A stretch of 64,000 nt of DNA, taken from NCBI RefSeq assembly GCF_965284335.1, contig NZ_OZ260076.1, one strand, 5' to 3'. The number at the start of each line of letters is the position of its first letter. Within the stretch, counting starts at the first letter, position 1. The translations under genes were made by a program, and so were the position numbers. Shown here piece by piece: positions 1 through 8,691 of this stretch. The stretch is from Tabrizicola_A sp965284335. GTDB taxonomy: Bacteria > Pseudomonadota > Alphaproteobacteria > Rhodobacterales > Rhodobacteraceae. The notes under the pieces are model-generated. The model was not told the DNA's origin. It searched no databases and saw only the letters and a program-made list of their open reading frames with translations.

Positions 1-105
1 GCCGCACTTTGGGCCGCGGGGGTGGAAAACGGTGGCCGCATGTCGGCCGAACAGGCGCTGACCCGGCTTTGGCTGCGCCTCTCGGTCGCATCGCCCAAAG
101 CCTGA
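1..105 (+). CDS. 3' end of an unidentified gene
   Basis: An open frame enters from the left edge and gives 34 residues ending in LRLSVASPKA before a TGA at 103-105. The fragment is rich in Ala and Leu, with an SAEQALTRLWLRL segment that looks helical. It is too short to assign to a family. It lies about 100 bases upstream of soxB on the same strand, separated from it by a short palindrome. Confidence 0.5.
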   Translation, partial: AALWAAGVENGGRMSAEQALTRLWLRLSVASPKA

Positions 106-109
106 TTGC

Positions 110-122
110 GACAAACTTTGTC
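110..122. promoter_or_regulatory. 13-bp palindrome upstream of soxB
   Basis: GACAAACTTTGTC is a perfect dyad (GACAAA-C-TTTGTC) between the end of the upstream gene and the sarcosine oxidase operon. It is placed where an operator for soxB would sit. No regulator gene in the window is an obvious partner, so its role is inferred from position only. Confidence 0.3.
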
Positions 123-207
123 GTCTGCGCCTAAGGAAATCGCGCCAAGCTCTTGCATATAGCCTGCTAAGCCGCTTCACTGGTGGCGAAAGAACGGGGC
201 AGGCATC

Positions 208-1458
208 ATGCGCTATTCAGGCTTTAGGGTCATCACCGAAGGGCTTTTCGGCAACAAGGGCTGGACGCCGGCTTGGCGCGATCCGGCACCGAAAGCCTCA
301 TACGATGCCATCATCATCGGCGGCGGTGGCCATGGGCTTTCGACCGCCTATTACCTGGCCAAGAACCATGGTCTGCGCAACATCGCGGTTTTGGAAAAGG
401 GCTATCTCGGCAGCGGCAATATCGGGCGCAACACCACCATCGTGCGCGCCAATTACTTCCTGCCCGGGAACTCCGAATTCTACAGCCATTCCATGAAGTT
501 GTGGGAGGGTCTTGAGTCCGAGCTGAACTACAACGTGATGCATTCGCAGCGCGGGCTCATCAACCTCTTTCATTCCGACGGCCAGCGCGACGCCTTTGCC
601 CGGCGCGGCAATATGATGGTCAATCAAGGCGATGACGCGATCCTTTTGGACCGCGAGGGCGTGCGCGAACGGCTGCCTTACCTCGATTTCGAAAACACCC
701 GCTTTCCGATCTATGGCGGGCTTTTGCACCCGCGCGGCGGCACGGCGCGCCATGATGCGGTGGCCTGGGGCTATGCGCGCGGCGCGGATCAATTGGGCGT
801 TGATCTGATCCAGAATTGCGAAGTGACCGGCATCGACATCGAAAACGGCAAGGTGGTGGGCGTGCAAACCACGCGCGGCGCGATCAAGGCCAAGAAGGTG
901 GGCGTTGTGGTTGCGGGCCGCTCGGGTCAGGTGGCGGCGATGGCGGGAATGCGCCTGCCCATCGAAAGCCATATCCTGCAAGCCTTTGTCACCGAAGGGC
1001 TAAAGCCGGTGATCGACCATGTCATCTCGTTCGGGATGGGGCATTTTTATATCAGCCAGTCCGACAAGGGCGGCTTGGTGTTTGGTGGGGATCTGGATTT
1101 CTACGCCTCTTACGCCAGCCGCGGCAACCTACCGATGGTCGAGCATGTGATGGAAGCCGGCATGACGCTGATGCCGATGATTGGCCGCGCCAAGGTGCTG
1201 CGCTCTTGGGGCGGCATCATGGACATGACGCCAGATGGCAGCCCGATCATCGACAAGACCCCGGTTGAGGGGCTTTATCTGGATTGCGGATGGAACTACG
1301 GCGGCTTCAAGGCCGTGCCTGCCTCGGGCTGGTGCATGGCGCATCTGATGGCAACCGACACCCCCCATGAGGTGGCCCGCCGTTTCCGCCTTGACCGCTT
1401 CCGTGTGGGCCAGATCCTCGATGAGGAAGGCACCGGCAGCCAGCACAACCTGCACTGA
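208..1458 (+). CDS. soxB: Sarcosine oxidase subunit beta
   Basis: 416 residues, the usual length for the beta subunit of heterotetrameric sarcosine oxidase, which oxidatively demethylates sarcosine and passes the one-carbon unit to tetrahydrofolate. The FAD dinucleotide-binding loop GGGGHG is at about residues 38-43, followed by the DAO-fold pattern seen in the family and a C-terminal LDCGWNYGGFKAVPASG segment near the flavin site. It heads soxB-soxD-soxA-soxG, all on one strand in the canonical order. Unlike the other junctions, soxB and soxD are separated by about 250 bases of repetitive dyads rather than a short spacer. Confidence 0.95.
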   Translation: MRYSGFRVITEGLFGNKGWTPAWRDPAPKASYDAIIIGGGGHGLSTAYYLAKNHGLRNIAVLEKGYLGSGNIGRNTTIVRANYFLPGNSEFYSHSMKLWEGLESELNYNVMHSQRGLINLFHSDGQRDAFARRGNMMVNQGDDAILLDREGVRERLPYLDFENTRFPIYGGLLHPRGGTARHDAVAWGYARGADQLGVDLIQNCEVTGIDIENGKVVGVQTTRGAIKAKKVGVVVAGRSGQVAAMAGMRLPIESHILQAFVTEGLKPVIDHVISFGMGHFYISQSDKGGLVFGGDLDFYASYASRGNLPMVEHVMEAGMTLMPMIGRAKVLRSWGGIMDMTPDGSPIIDKTPVEGLYLDCGWNYGGFKAVPASGWCMAHLMATDTPHEVARRFRLDRFRVGQILDEEGTGSQHNLH

Positions 1459-1498
1459 CATGACCTGCGATCTGCCCCACGCCCACCACCTCTGCACG

Positions 1499-1541
1499 TC
1501 CCCCCACCCCCAGCCCCTCCCCACGGGGGGGAGGGGAGGTG
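1499..1541. repeat. C-rich/G-rich dyad in the soxB-soxD gap
   Basis: A run of CCCC-containing triplets (cagcccctcccc) is followed after four bases by the complementary gggggaggggagg, able to form a strong GC hairpin. There is no T-rich tail, so it is more likely an interspersed intergenic repeat or mRNA-stabilising hairpin than a plain terminator. Confidence 0.4.
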
Positions 1542-1590
1542 ATCATTTGACGCCCCATATCGCCGCGGCACCGTTGTATGCCTCCGGCGG

Positions 1591-1645
1591 GAGTATTTCA
1601 TCCAAGAGGAAGTCCGCAATCCGCTTCCTCTTGGCAAAAATACTC
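1591..1645. repeat. Imperfect inverted repeat, arms about 22 bp
   Basis: The left arm at 1591-1612 (starts GAGTATTT, ends AAGAGGAAG) is mirrored by 1624-1645 (starts CTTCCTCTT, ends AAATACTC), with an 11-base loop. I recall similar GGCGGGAGTATTT-type dyads as scattered intergenic repeats of Rhodobacteraceae. Here it sits in the soxB-soxD gap and could act as a processing or stabilising hairpin. Confidence 0.45.
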
Positions 1646-1711
1646 TGGGGTGAGGCGCGGATGCGCCGAGGGGCAACGCCCCTTCTTTCTGAAATTTCAG
1701 GAGCTTGACCG

Positions 1712-1984
1712 ATGCGAATTCCTTGCCCTCTCTGTGGCCCCCGCGACCGGCGCGAGTTCTATTACTACGGGTCGGACGACTATCTGAACCGTCCCGCCCC
1801 TGATGCGCCCATTGAGGCTTGGGATGACCATCTGCACCTGCGCGACAACCCGGCGGGCAAGACCCATGATCTGTGGTATCACGAGACCGGCTGCGCGCAG
1901 TGGTTGCGGGTGCACCGAAACACCGTCACCCATGAGATTTACGGTGCTGAACTGGTGGCCGATCTGAAAGGCGGTGCAAAATGA
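1712..1984 (+). CDS. soxD: Sarcosine oxidase subunit delta
   Basis: 90 residues, the normal size of the small delta subunit, which binds zinc and caps the heterotetramer. The N-terminus MRIPCPLCGPR gives the first Cys pair, and a conserved His/Cys region (YHETGCAQWLRVHRNT) supplies the rest of the zinc site and the family signature. Its stop overlaps the soxA start by four bases (ATGA), so the two are translationally coupled. Confidence 0.95.
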   Translation: MRIPCPLCGPRDRREFYYYGSDDYLNRPAPDAPIEAWDDHLHLRDNPAGKTHDLWYHETGCAQWLRVHRNTVTHEIYGAELVADLKGGAK

Positions 1985-4902
1985 GGATCGCGGGCAAGGG
2001 TCTGATCGACCGGGCAAAGCCGGTGAATTTCACCTTTGACGGCAAGGCCTATCAGGGGTTCAAGGGCGACACCGTCGCCGCGGCGCTTTTGGCCAATGGG
2101 GTCAAGCTGGTGGGGCGCAGTTTCAAATATCACCGCCCGCGTGGGGTGTTGACCGCCGGGTCGGAAGAGCCGAACGCCCTGATCGAGGTGATTGGTGCGG
2201 CCAACCAAACGCCCAATGTGCGTGCCACGATGCAAGAGCTGTTCGAGGGTTTGACCACCCGCAGCCAAAACCGCATGGGGTCTTTGCGCTTTGATCTTTT
2301 GGCGATCAATGATCTGGCATCGCCCTTCCTGTCGGCAGGCTTTTACTACAAAACCTTTATGTGGCCGCGCGCCTTTTGGGAGCGGCTTTATGAGCCCGTC
2401 ATTCGCCGCGCGGCGGGTCTTGGCAGCCTCTCGGGCCGCCATGACGAGGGGCATTACGAAAAGGCCTTTGCTTTCTGCGATCTTCTGGTGATCGGCGGCG
2501 GGCCAACCGGGTTGATGGCGGCCCTGACTGCCGCCCGCGCAGGGGCCGATGTGATCTTGGCCAATGAAGACAGCCGTCTGGGGGGGCGTCTACTTTCGAA
2601 TGGCGAAACCATTGATGGCGCGCCGGGCTTGGATTGGGTCGCCTCGGTTGAGGCCGAGTTGGCCGCCTTGCCCAATGTTCGCATCCTGCACCGCACCACG
2701 GTGACTGGGGCCTATGATGACGGTGTCTTCGGCGCTTTGGAGCGGGTGGCCCTGCACAAGCCCGCCCGCCCCGATGTGCCGCGGGAATGTTTCTGGCGCA
2801 TTACCGCGCGGCGGACGGTGCTTGCCTCGGGCGCATTGGAGCGGCCTGTTGCCTTCCCGATGAACGACCGTCCCGGCATTATGATGGCCAGCGCGGTGGA
2901 AACCTATCTGAACCGTTATGGCGTTGTGCCGGGCCAGCGGGTGACGCTGTTTGCCAACAACGACGGGGCCCGCGCCACAGCGCGCGCCTTGATGGCCGCA
3001 GGTGTGCAGGTGGCCGCCATTCTGGACAGCCGCACCACGGCCAGCGCGGTCGAGGATTGCCCGGTCTATCTGGGCGCGCGCATCACCAATACCGCCGGAC
3101 GCCATGGACTGACCCGCATCGAGGGGCAGCATGCGGGCGGTGAGTTCAAGCTGGAAACCGATCTTCTGGCGATGTCTGGCGGCTGGAACCCCACGCTGCA
3201 CCTGACTTGCCACATGAACGGCCGTCCGCGCTGGAATGATGAGATCGCGGCCTTTGTGCCCGCCGAGGGTGCCGTGCCGGGCCTCACCGCCGCCGGTGCC
3301 GCCAATGGCACCTTCACCACCCATGGCTGTCTGGCCGCAGGCCACGAGGCGGCGAAAGCGGCGCTGGCCGATCTGGGGCTCAAGCCCGCCAAGACCACCC
3401 TGCCCAAGGCCGAGGGCCTGCCTTATGTCATCGAGCCCCTCTGGGCGGTGGAGGGCAAGGGCCGCGCTTGGCTGGATTTTGCCAATGACGTGACGACCAA
3501 GGACGTGCGCCAATCGGCCGCCGAGGGCTATGCCTCGGTCGAGCATATGAAGCGCTATACCACGCAAGGCATGGCACCCGATCAGGGCAAGAATTCGAAT
3601 GTGGGGGCGCTGGCCGTGCTGGCCGATGCCACCGGGCGCGGCATCCCGCAGACCGGCACCACCACCTTCCGCCCGCCCTACACGCCCGTCTCCATCGCCG
3701 CGATGGGGGCCGGGGGGCGTGGTGCGGGCTTTGCGCCGCAGCGCTTCATGACCTCGGATCAGGCCAGCCGCGACCGGGGCGCGCCGATGATCGAGGCGGG
3801 GCTGTGGTATCGCCCCAGCTATTTCCCGAAACCCGGCGAGACGACGTGGCAAGAGGCCTGCAATCGCGAGGTGGCCATGGTGCGCGGCGCCGTGGGCGTG
3901 GCCGATGTGTCCACGCTCGGCAAGATCGACATTCAGGGCCGCGATGCCGCGCGCTTCCTCGATCTTGTTTACACCAACACTTTCAGCACCTTGGCCAAGG
4001 GCCGGGTGCGCTATGGGCTGATGCTGCGCGAGGATGGCTTTGTGCTGGATGACGGCACCACCGCGCGGCTGGGGGAAAACCACTATCTGATGACCACCAC
4101 CACCGCCGCTGCGGGCCTTGTGATTCGGCATCTCGACTTCATCCATCAGACCCATTCTGCCGATTGGGACCTGCGTTTCATCTCGGTCACCGAATCTTGG
4201 GCGCAATTTGCGGTGGCGGGGCCGAAGTCGCGCGCGCTTCTGAACGCTGTTCTCGATCAGCCTGTTGCGGATTTCCCCTTCATGGCCTGTGGCGAAGTCA
4301 CCGTGGGCGGCGTCAAGGCGCGGCTCTTCCGCATCTCGTTTTCGGGCGAGGAGGGCTATGAAATCGCCGTGCCCACGCGCTTTGGTGAAAGCCTGTTCCG
4401 CGATCTCGTGGCCAAGGCCGAAACCATGGGCGGCGGGCCTTACGGGATGGAGGCCTTGAACGTGTTGCGCGTTGAAAAGGGCTTTATCACCCATGCCGAG
4501 ATTCACGGCCGCACCACGGCCTTTGACATTGGCATGGAAAAGATGATCAGCCCCAAGAAGGACTGTATCGGCAAGGCCATGGCGGCGCGTCCCGGCCTTT
4601 TGGGGGAAGAGCGCCAGCAGCTTGTCGGGCTGAAGATTGCGCTTGGCACACCACCCTGCGGCGGGGCGCATCTTTTCACCCAAGGCGCGCCCGTGGGCCG
4701 CGAGGAAAGCCAAGGTTACATCACCTCATTTGCCCATTCTGACCTGATGGGCGCCTGTCTGGCTCTGGCCTTCCTGCGCAATGGCCGCGCCCGGCATGGC
4801 GAAAAGATCCGCATCGTCGATCACCTGCGCGGTCTCGACCTTTTGGCCGAGGTTTGCGATCCGGTGTTCCATGACAAAGACGGGGAGAAGCTTCGTGCCT
4901 GA
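1981..4902 (+). CDS. soxA: Sarcosine oxidase subunit alpha
   Basis: 973 residues, close to the roughly 1000 usual for alpha subunits. The N-terminal 2Fe-2S-ferredoxin-like fold (GDTVAAALLANGVKLVGRS, about residues 20-45) is followed by an FAD/NAD Rossmann loop GGGPTG near residue 171. The last third is an aminomethyltransferase (GCV_T) fold that binds tetrahydrofolate and makes methylene-THF, as indicated by MEALNVLRVEKGF and the GEEGYEI segment. It overlaps soxD by four bases and ends eight bases inside soxG. Confidence 0.95.
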   Translation: MRIAGKGLIDRAKPVNFTFDGKAYQGFKGDTVAAALLANGVKLVGRSFKYHRPRGVLTAGSEEPNALIEVIGAANQTPNVRATMQELFEGLTTRSQNRMGSLRFDLLAINDLASPFLSAGFYYKTFMWPRAFWERLYEPVIRRAAGLGSLSGRHDEGHYEKAFAFCDLLVIGGGPTGLMAALTAARAGADVILANEDSRLGGRLLSNGETIDGAPGLDWVASVEAELAALPNVRILHRTTVTGAYDDGVFGALERVALHKPARPDVPRECFWRITARRTVLASGALERPVAFPMNDRPGIMMASAVETYLNRYGVVPGQRVTLFANNDGARATARALMAAGVQVAAILDSRTTASAVEDCPVYLGARITNTAGRHGLTRIEGQHAGGEFKLETDLLAMSGGWNPTLHLTCHMNGRPRWNDEIAAFVPAEGAVPGLTAAGAANGTFTTHGCLAAGHEAAKAALADLGLKPAKTTLPKAEGLPYVIEPLWAVEGKGRAWLDFANDVTTKDVRQSAAEGYASVEHMKRYTTQGMAPDQGKNSNVGALAVLADATGRGIPQTGTTTFRPPYTPVSIAAMGAGGRGAGFAPQRFMTSDQASRDRGAPMIEAGLWYRPSYFPKPGETTWQEACNREVAMVRGAVGVADVSTLGKIDIQGRDAARFLDLVYTNTFSTLAKGRVRYGLMLREDGFVLDDGTTARLGENHYLMTTTTAAAGLVIRHLDFIHQTHSADWDLRFISVTESWAQFAVAGPKSRALLNAVLDQPVADFPFMACGEVTVGGVKARLFRISFSGEEGYEIAVPTRFGESLFRDLVAKAETMGGGPYGMEALNVLRVEKGFITHAEIHGRTTAFDIGMEKMISPKKDCIGKAMAARPGLLGEERQQLVGLKIALGTPPCGGAHLFTQGAPVGREESQGYITSFAHSDLMGACLALAFLRNGRARHGEKIRIVDHLRGLDLLAEVCDPVFHDKDGEKLRA

Positions 4903-5431
4903 ACTCATCGCAAAGCCTGCGCTTGACCATGCGGCGCTGACACATGGCAGCTGCACCCTGACGCCCGTGGACCTTGGGCCGATCACTTCGATTGCGCTTT
5001 TCCCGAGGCAGGAAAAGTCAGTGGCCAAAGTGTTAAAGCCGCTGGGCCTGACGTTTCCGGCCCCGAACAGTCTGTCGCAAAAAGACAGCGCTATGCTGGT
5101 CTGGACGGGCCGCGAACAGGCCTTTCTGATCGGTGTTGAGGCCCCCGATTTCGGCGCGTCGGCGGCAGTCACCGATCAATCGGGCGGCTGGTCGGCGCTG
5201 CGGTTGACGGGGGCAAAGGCCCATGAGGTTCTGATGCGCCATGTGCCTTTGGACCTGCGGCTGCATGCCTTCCCGGTTGGGCGGGCTGTGCGCGCGCCCT
5301 TGGGCCATATGTCGGCCATTGTGCTGCGCGAAAGCGAAGAGAGCTTTCTTGCGCTCACCTTCCGCTCCATGGCCCGCACAGCTTGGCATGAGGTGGAAAC
5401 CGCGCTCCGTTCGGTCGCGGCGCGCGGGTGA
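4895..5431 (+). CDS. soxG: Sarcosine oxidase subunit gamma
   Basis: 178 residues from a GTG start at 4895, which overlaps the end of soxA and follows a GGGGAGAAG ribosome site. The gamma subunit is the small GCV_T-like partner in the heterotetramer, with GGWSALRLTGAKAHEVL as its recognisable core. A longer upstream reading frame exists inside soxA, but the GTG gives the family-typical length. Its stop overlaps the next gene start (TGATG). Confidence 0.9.
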   Translation: MPELIAKPALDHAALTHGSCTLTPVDLGPITSIALFPRQEKSVAKVLKPLGLTFPAPNSLSQKDSAMLVWTGREQAFLIGVEAPDFGASAAVTDQSGGWSALRLTGAKAHEVLMRHVPLDLRLHAFPVGRAVRAPLGHMSAIVLRESEESFLALTFRSMARTAWHEVETALRSVAARG

Positions 5432-6579
5432 TGCTGACCAATCGCGACATCGCCGAGTTGATCGACTGGCGTCGCGATCTGCACCGCCACCCCGAGGTGA
5501 GCCGGCATGAGGCGGAAACCGCGGTACGGGTCGTGGCCGCGCTGCGGCCCCTTGCGCCCGATCAGCTGCTTACCGGCCTTGGCGGCCATGGCGTGGCGGC
5601 CGTCTTTGACAGCGGCCAGCCCGGCCCCACGGTGATGTTCCGCGCCGAACTCGATGGCCTGCCGATCACCGAGATTTCCGAGATTCCCCACCGCTCCACC
5701 CGGCCCGGCACCGGGCATCTGTGTGGGCATGACGGGCATATGACGCTGCTTCTGGGCCTTGCGCGCCTGATGTCGCGCCAGCCTCCGGCGCGGGGCAGGG
5801 TGGTTCTGATGTTCCAACCCGCCGAGGAAGATGGCTCGGGCGCGGCGGCGGTGCTGGCCGATCCGGCCTTCGCCGCCCTAAAGCCCGATTGGGCCTTTGC
5901 CATTCACAACCTGCCCGGCATCGCTTTGGGCCATGCGCTGGTCAAACCCGGCGTGGTGAACTGTGCCAGTCAGGGTTTGAAGATCCACCTCGGTGGCAAG
6001 ACCGCCCATGCGAGCCAACCCGAGGCTGGCACCTCGCCGGGGCTTGCCCTTGCCGCCCTTGTCGCGGCGTTTTCCAACTTGGCCCCGCCTGCGCCCCTTG
6101 GTCCTGGCTACCGCCTCGTCACGGTGACCCATGCGCGTCTGGGCGAACCGGCCTTTGGCATCGCTCCGGGCGCGGCTGAACTTTGGATCACGCTGCGCAC
6201 GCTGGAAGATGCGGGCATGGCCGCACTGCGCGCCGAGACAATCGCGCTGGCCGAGGCCGAGGCCCGCGCCCATGGCCTGACCGTCGCCTTTGAAACCCAT
6301 GACGATTTTGCCGCCTCGGTGAACCACCCCGAGGCGACCGCGCGCATCACCGCAGCGCTCGACGCCCTCGCCATCCCCCACCAGCCCGGCGATCTTCCAA
6401 TGCGGGCGTCAGAAGATTTCGGTCGCTTCGGCCAGCCCGGCAGCCGCGCGGCCATGCTCTTTCTGGGCGCGGGCGAAAACCACCCGGCGCTGCACAACCC
6501 CGATTACGACTTTCCCGATGCGCTGATCGGCCCCGCTGTTGCGATCTTTCATCGCATCGCGCGCGACCTTTTGGGGTGA
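5431..6579 (+). CDS. M20 family amidohydrolase (hippurate hydrolase-like)
   Basis: 382 residues from the ATG at 5431; a GTG directly before it is also possible. The sequence has the M20D metal-site motifs: RDLHRHPEVS near the N-terminus, FRAELDGLPI, GHLCGHDGHM, and MFQPAEEDGSGA containing the catalytic-base EE. The gene is fused to the sox operon by a one-base overlap, so it may release an amino compound that feeds sarcosine or creatinine-type catabolism. The substrate cannot be read from the sequence. Confidence 0.9.
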   Translation: MLTNRDIAELIDWRRDLHRHPEVSRHEAETAVRVVAALRPLAPDQLLTGLGGHGVAAVFDSGQPGPTVMFRAELDGLPITEISEIPHRSTRPGTGHLCGHDGHMTLLLGLARLMSRQPPARGRVVLMFQPAEEDGSGAAAVLADPAFAALKPDWAFAIHNLPGIALGHALVKPGVVNCASQGLKIHLGGKTAHASQPEAGTSPGLALAALVAAFSNLAPPAPLGPGYRLVTVTHARLGEPAFGIAPGAAELWITLRTLEDAGMAALRAETIALAEAEARAHGLTVAFETHDDFAASVNHPEATARITAALDALAIPHQPGDLPMRASEDFGRFGQPGSRAAMLFLGAGENHPALHNPDYDFPDALIGPAVAIFHRIARDLLG

Positions 6580-6617
6580 CTCTCGCCTTCAATGTGGCCT
6601 AAATATCCCACGGGGGT

Positions 6618-6638
6618 GCGGGGGTGTGAAACCCCCGC
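6618..6638 (+). terminator. Stem-loop after the sox/amidohydrolase operon
   Basis: GCGGGGGT and ACCCCCGC form an eight-pair GC stem around a five-base loop between the amidohydrolase stop and dnaG. A T tract is missing, so termination here is only suggested. Confidence 0.4.
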
Positions 6639-6671
6639 GCGCCACAGGCCATACCCGCAACGAAAGCCCAG

Positions 6672-8597
6672 ATGTCCCTGCCGCCCGGTTTCCTTGACGA
6701 ACTGCGCACCCGCCTTTCCCTGTCGTCCGTTGTCGGGCGCAAGGTGACTTGGGACATGCGCAAATCCAATCAAGGCAAGGGCGATATGTGGGCGCCTTGC
6801 CCGTTCCATCAGGAAAAATCCGCGTCTTTTCATGTGGATGACCGCAAGGGCTATTACTATTGCTTTGGCTGTCACGCCAAGGGTGACGCGCTGACCTTCA
6901 TCAAGGAAACCGAAAATCTTGGGTTTGTGGAGGCGGTTGAGGTTCTGGCGCGTGAGGCTGGCATGCCGATGCCTGCCCGTGATCCAAAGGCGGCTCAGGT
7001 GGCCGATCGCCGCAGCCAATTGATTGCGGTGATGGAAGAGGCGGTCAAATGGTTCCGGTTGCAGCTGAAAACTTCTGCTGCTGCTGATGCACGGGCCTAT
7101 CTGGCCAAACGCGGGCTGTCCGAGGCCGCCCAAGAGCGTTGGGAAATCGGCTTTGCCCCCGATCAGCGTCAAGCCCTGTTTGCCGCGCTGACCCAAAAAG
7201 GCATCGCGCCTGATCTGATCGTCGCCTCCGGCCTTTGCGCCAAACCCGATGACGGCGGCGCGCCCTATGATCGCTTTCGGGGTCGCATCATCTTTCCGAT
7301 CCGTGACGGGCGGGGCCGGGCGATTTCCTTGGGCGGTCGTGCGATGGACCCCAATGCGCGGGCGAAATACCTCAATGGCCCGGAAACCGAGATTTTCGAC
7401 AAGGGCCGCAACCTTTACAACCACGCCCCCGCGCGAGAGGCGGCGGGCAAGGGCAAACCCTTGATCGTGGCCGAGGGCTATATGGACGTCATCGCGCTGG
7501 CCGAGGCGGGGTTCACCGCCGCCGTCGCCCCCCTTGGCACCGCGGTCACCGAAGACCAGCTTCGCCTGATGTGGCGCATCCATGATGAGCCGATCATCGC
7601 GTTGGATGGGGATGCCGCAGGCATCCGCGCCGCGCTGCGGGTGGTGGACCTTGCGCTGCCTCTCTTGGAGGCGGGCAAGGGGTTGCGCTTTGCCGTTTTG
7701 CCGGGCGGCCAAGACCCGGACGATCTTATCAAATCCCAAGGGGCAGGGGCCATGCAGGGGGTGCTGGATGCAGCCCAACCCATGGTGCGCCTTTTGTGGC
7801 AGCGCGAAACCGATGGTCGCGTGTTTGACAGCCCCGAGCGCAAGGCCGCCTTGGACAAATCCTTGCGCGCCGCGTTGAAGCGCATCGCAGATCCCTCGAT
7901 CCGCGCCCATTACGGCGAGGATATCAAACGGCTGCGGTTAGAGCTATTCGGACAGGGCGGCGCGCGGGTTCCGGCCTTTCGCGGCAGCCGCTTTGTGCCC
8001 AAGGGCACGCCCTTGCCCGCCTCGGCCAGCGCGCGCCAATCGCTTTTGGCCCAAGGCCAAGCGGTTGAAGAAACCCTGCGCGAGGCGGTGATTCTTGCCA
8101 GCCTGATTCTGCATCCCGGCCTCATTCACCGCTTTGAAAGCGCGCTTGAACGGCTGGATCTGATCGGAGAGGACCATAACCGGCTGCGCGCGCTATTGCT
8201 GGCCCATGCCGATGAAGATGCGGCAACGCTGAACGAAATCCTTCAGGCGCAGGCCGGGGCCGCCCTTGACGCGCTGATGCGCCGCCCCCATGTGCAGATC
8301 GCGCCTCCGGTGCGCAACCGAGCAGATGCCGATCTTGCAACCCTTTGTTTAGCCGAGGAATTGGCGAAACTTGACGCCCATCGCGCCGCCCGGCGTGAAA
8401 TTGAAGATGCCGTTCACGATCTGACCGGCCTTGCCGATGAGGGGCTGACATGGCGGCTTTCGAAGGCCGCCGAGGCCCGCCACCGCGCCGATCATCCGGC
8501 GCGCGATGATGCCAATGATATGGGCGAAGACCGCGCCGCCCTGTCAAATCACCTTCAGGCCTTGATCGATGATCGGGTTTGGGAAAAGAAACGCTAA
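6672..8597 (+). CDS. dnaG: DNA primase
   Basis: 641 residues, the family-typical size. DnaG makes RNA primers at the replication fork. The N-terminal zinc finger CPFHQEKSASFHV...CFGCH is at about residues 42-66. The Toprim catalytic core has EGYMDVIALAEAG near residue 268 and the acidic metal site ALDGDAAG. The C-terminal part is the helicase-interaction domain. It lies 94 bases upstream of rpoD on the same strand, the dnaG-rpoD arrangement common in proteobacteria. Confidence 0.97.
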   Translation: MSLPPGFLDELRTRLSLSSVVGRKVTWDMRKSNQGKGDMWAPCPFHQEKSASFHVDDRKGYYYCFGCHAKGDALTFIKETENLGFVEAVEVLAREAGMPMPARDPKAAQVADRRSQLIAVMEEAVKWFRLQLKTSAAADARAYLAKRGLSEAAQERWEIGFAPDQRQALFAALTQKGIAPDLIVASGLCAKPDDGGAPYDRFRGRIIFPIRDGRGRAISLGGRAMDPNARAKYLNGPETEIFDKGRNLYNHAPAREAAGKGKPLIVAEGYMDVIALAEAGFTAAVAPLGTAVTEDQLRLMWRIHDEPIIALDGDAAGIRAALRVVDLALPLLEAGKGLRFAVLPGGQDPDDLIKSQGAGAMQGVLDAAQPMVRLLWQRETDGRVFDSPERKAALDKSLRAALKRIADPSIRAHYGEDIKRLRLELFGQGGARVPAFRGSRFVPKGTPLPASASARQSLLAQGQAVEETLREAVILASLILHPGLIHRFESALERLDLIGEDHNRLRALLLAHADEDAATLNEILQAQAGAALDALMRRPHVQIAPPVRNRADADLATLCLAEELAKLDAHRAARREIEDAVHDLTGLADEGLTWRLSKAAEARHRADHPARDDANDMGEDRAALSNHLQALIDDRVWEKKR

Positions 8598-8629
8598 CGC
8601 TTCGTGCGCACCCCCCCTGTGCTTTCCGC

Positions 8630-8669
8630 TGATTCGCGGTATTGATTCGCAAACGCCCAACTGATTCGC
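8630..8669 (+). promoter_or_regulatory. Three direct TGATTCGC repeats upstream of rpoD
   Basis: The octamer TGATTCGC occurs at 8630, 8643 and 8662, in the spacer between dnaG and rpoD. Each copy contains GATTC, which fits GANTC, the methylation site of the alphaproteobacterial cell-cycle methylase CcrM. This suggests, but does not prove, methylation-sensitive or protein-bound control of rpoD. Confidence 0.4.
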
Positions 8670-8691
8670 CCTAACGACGAACGGAGACGAC

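Noticed and set aside
2590..4713. A 707-codon minus-strand frame
   Set aside because: Antisense of soxA in high-GC DNA; the sox motifs are all on the plus strand.
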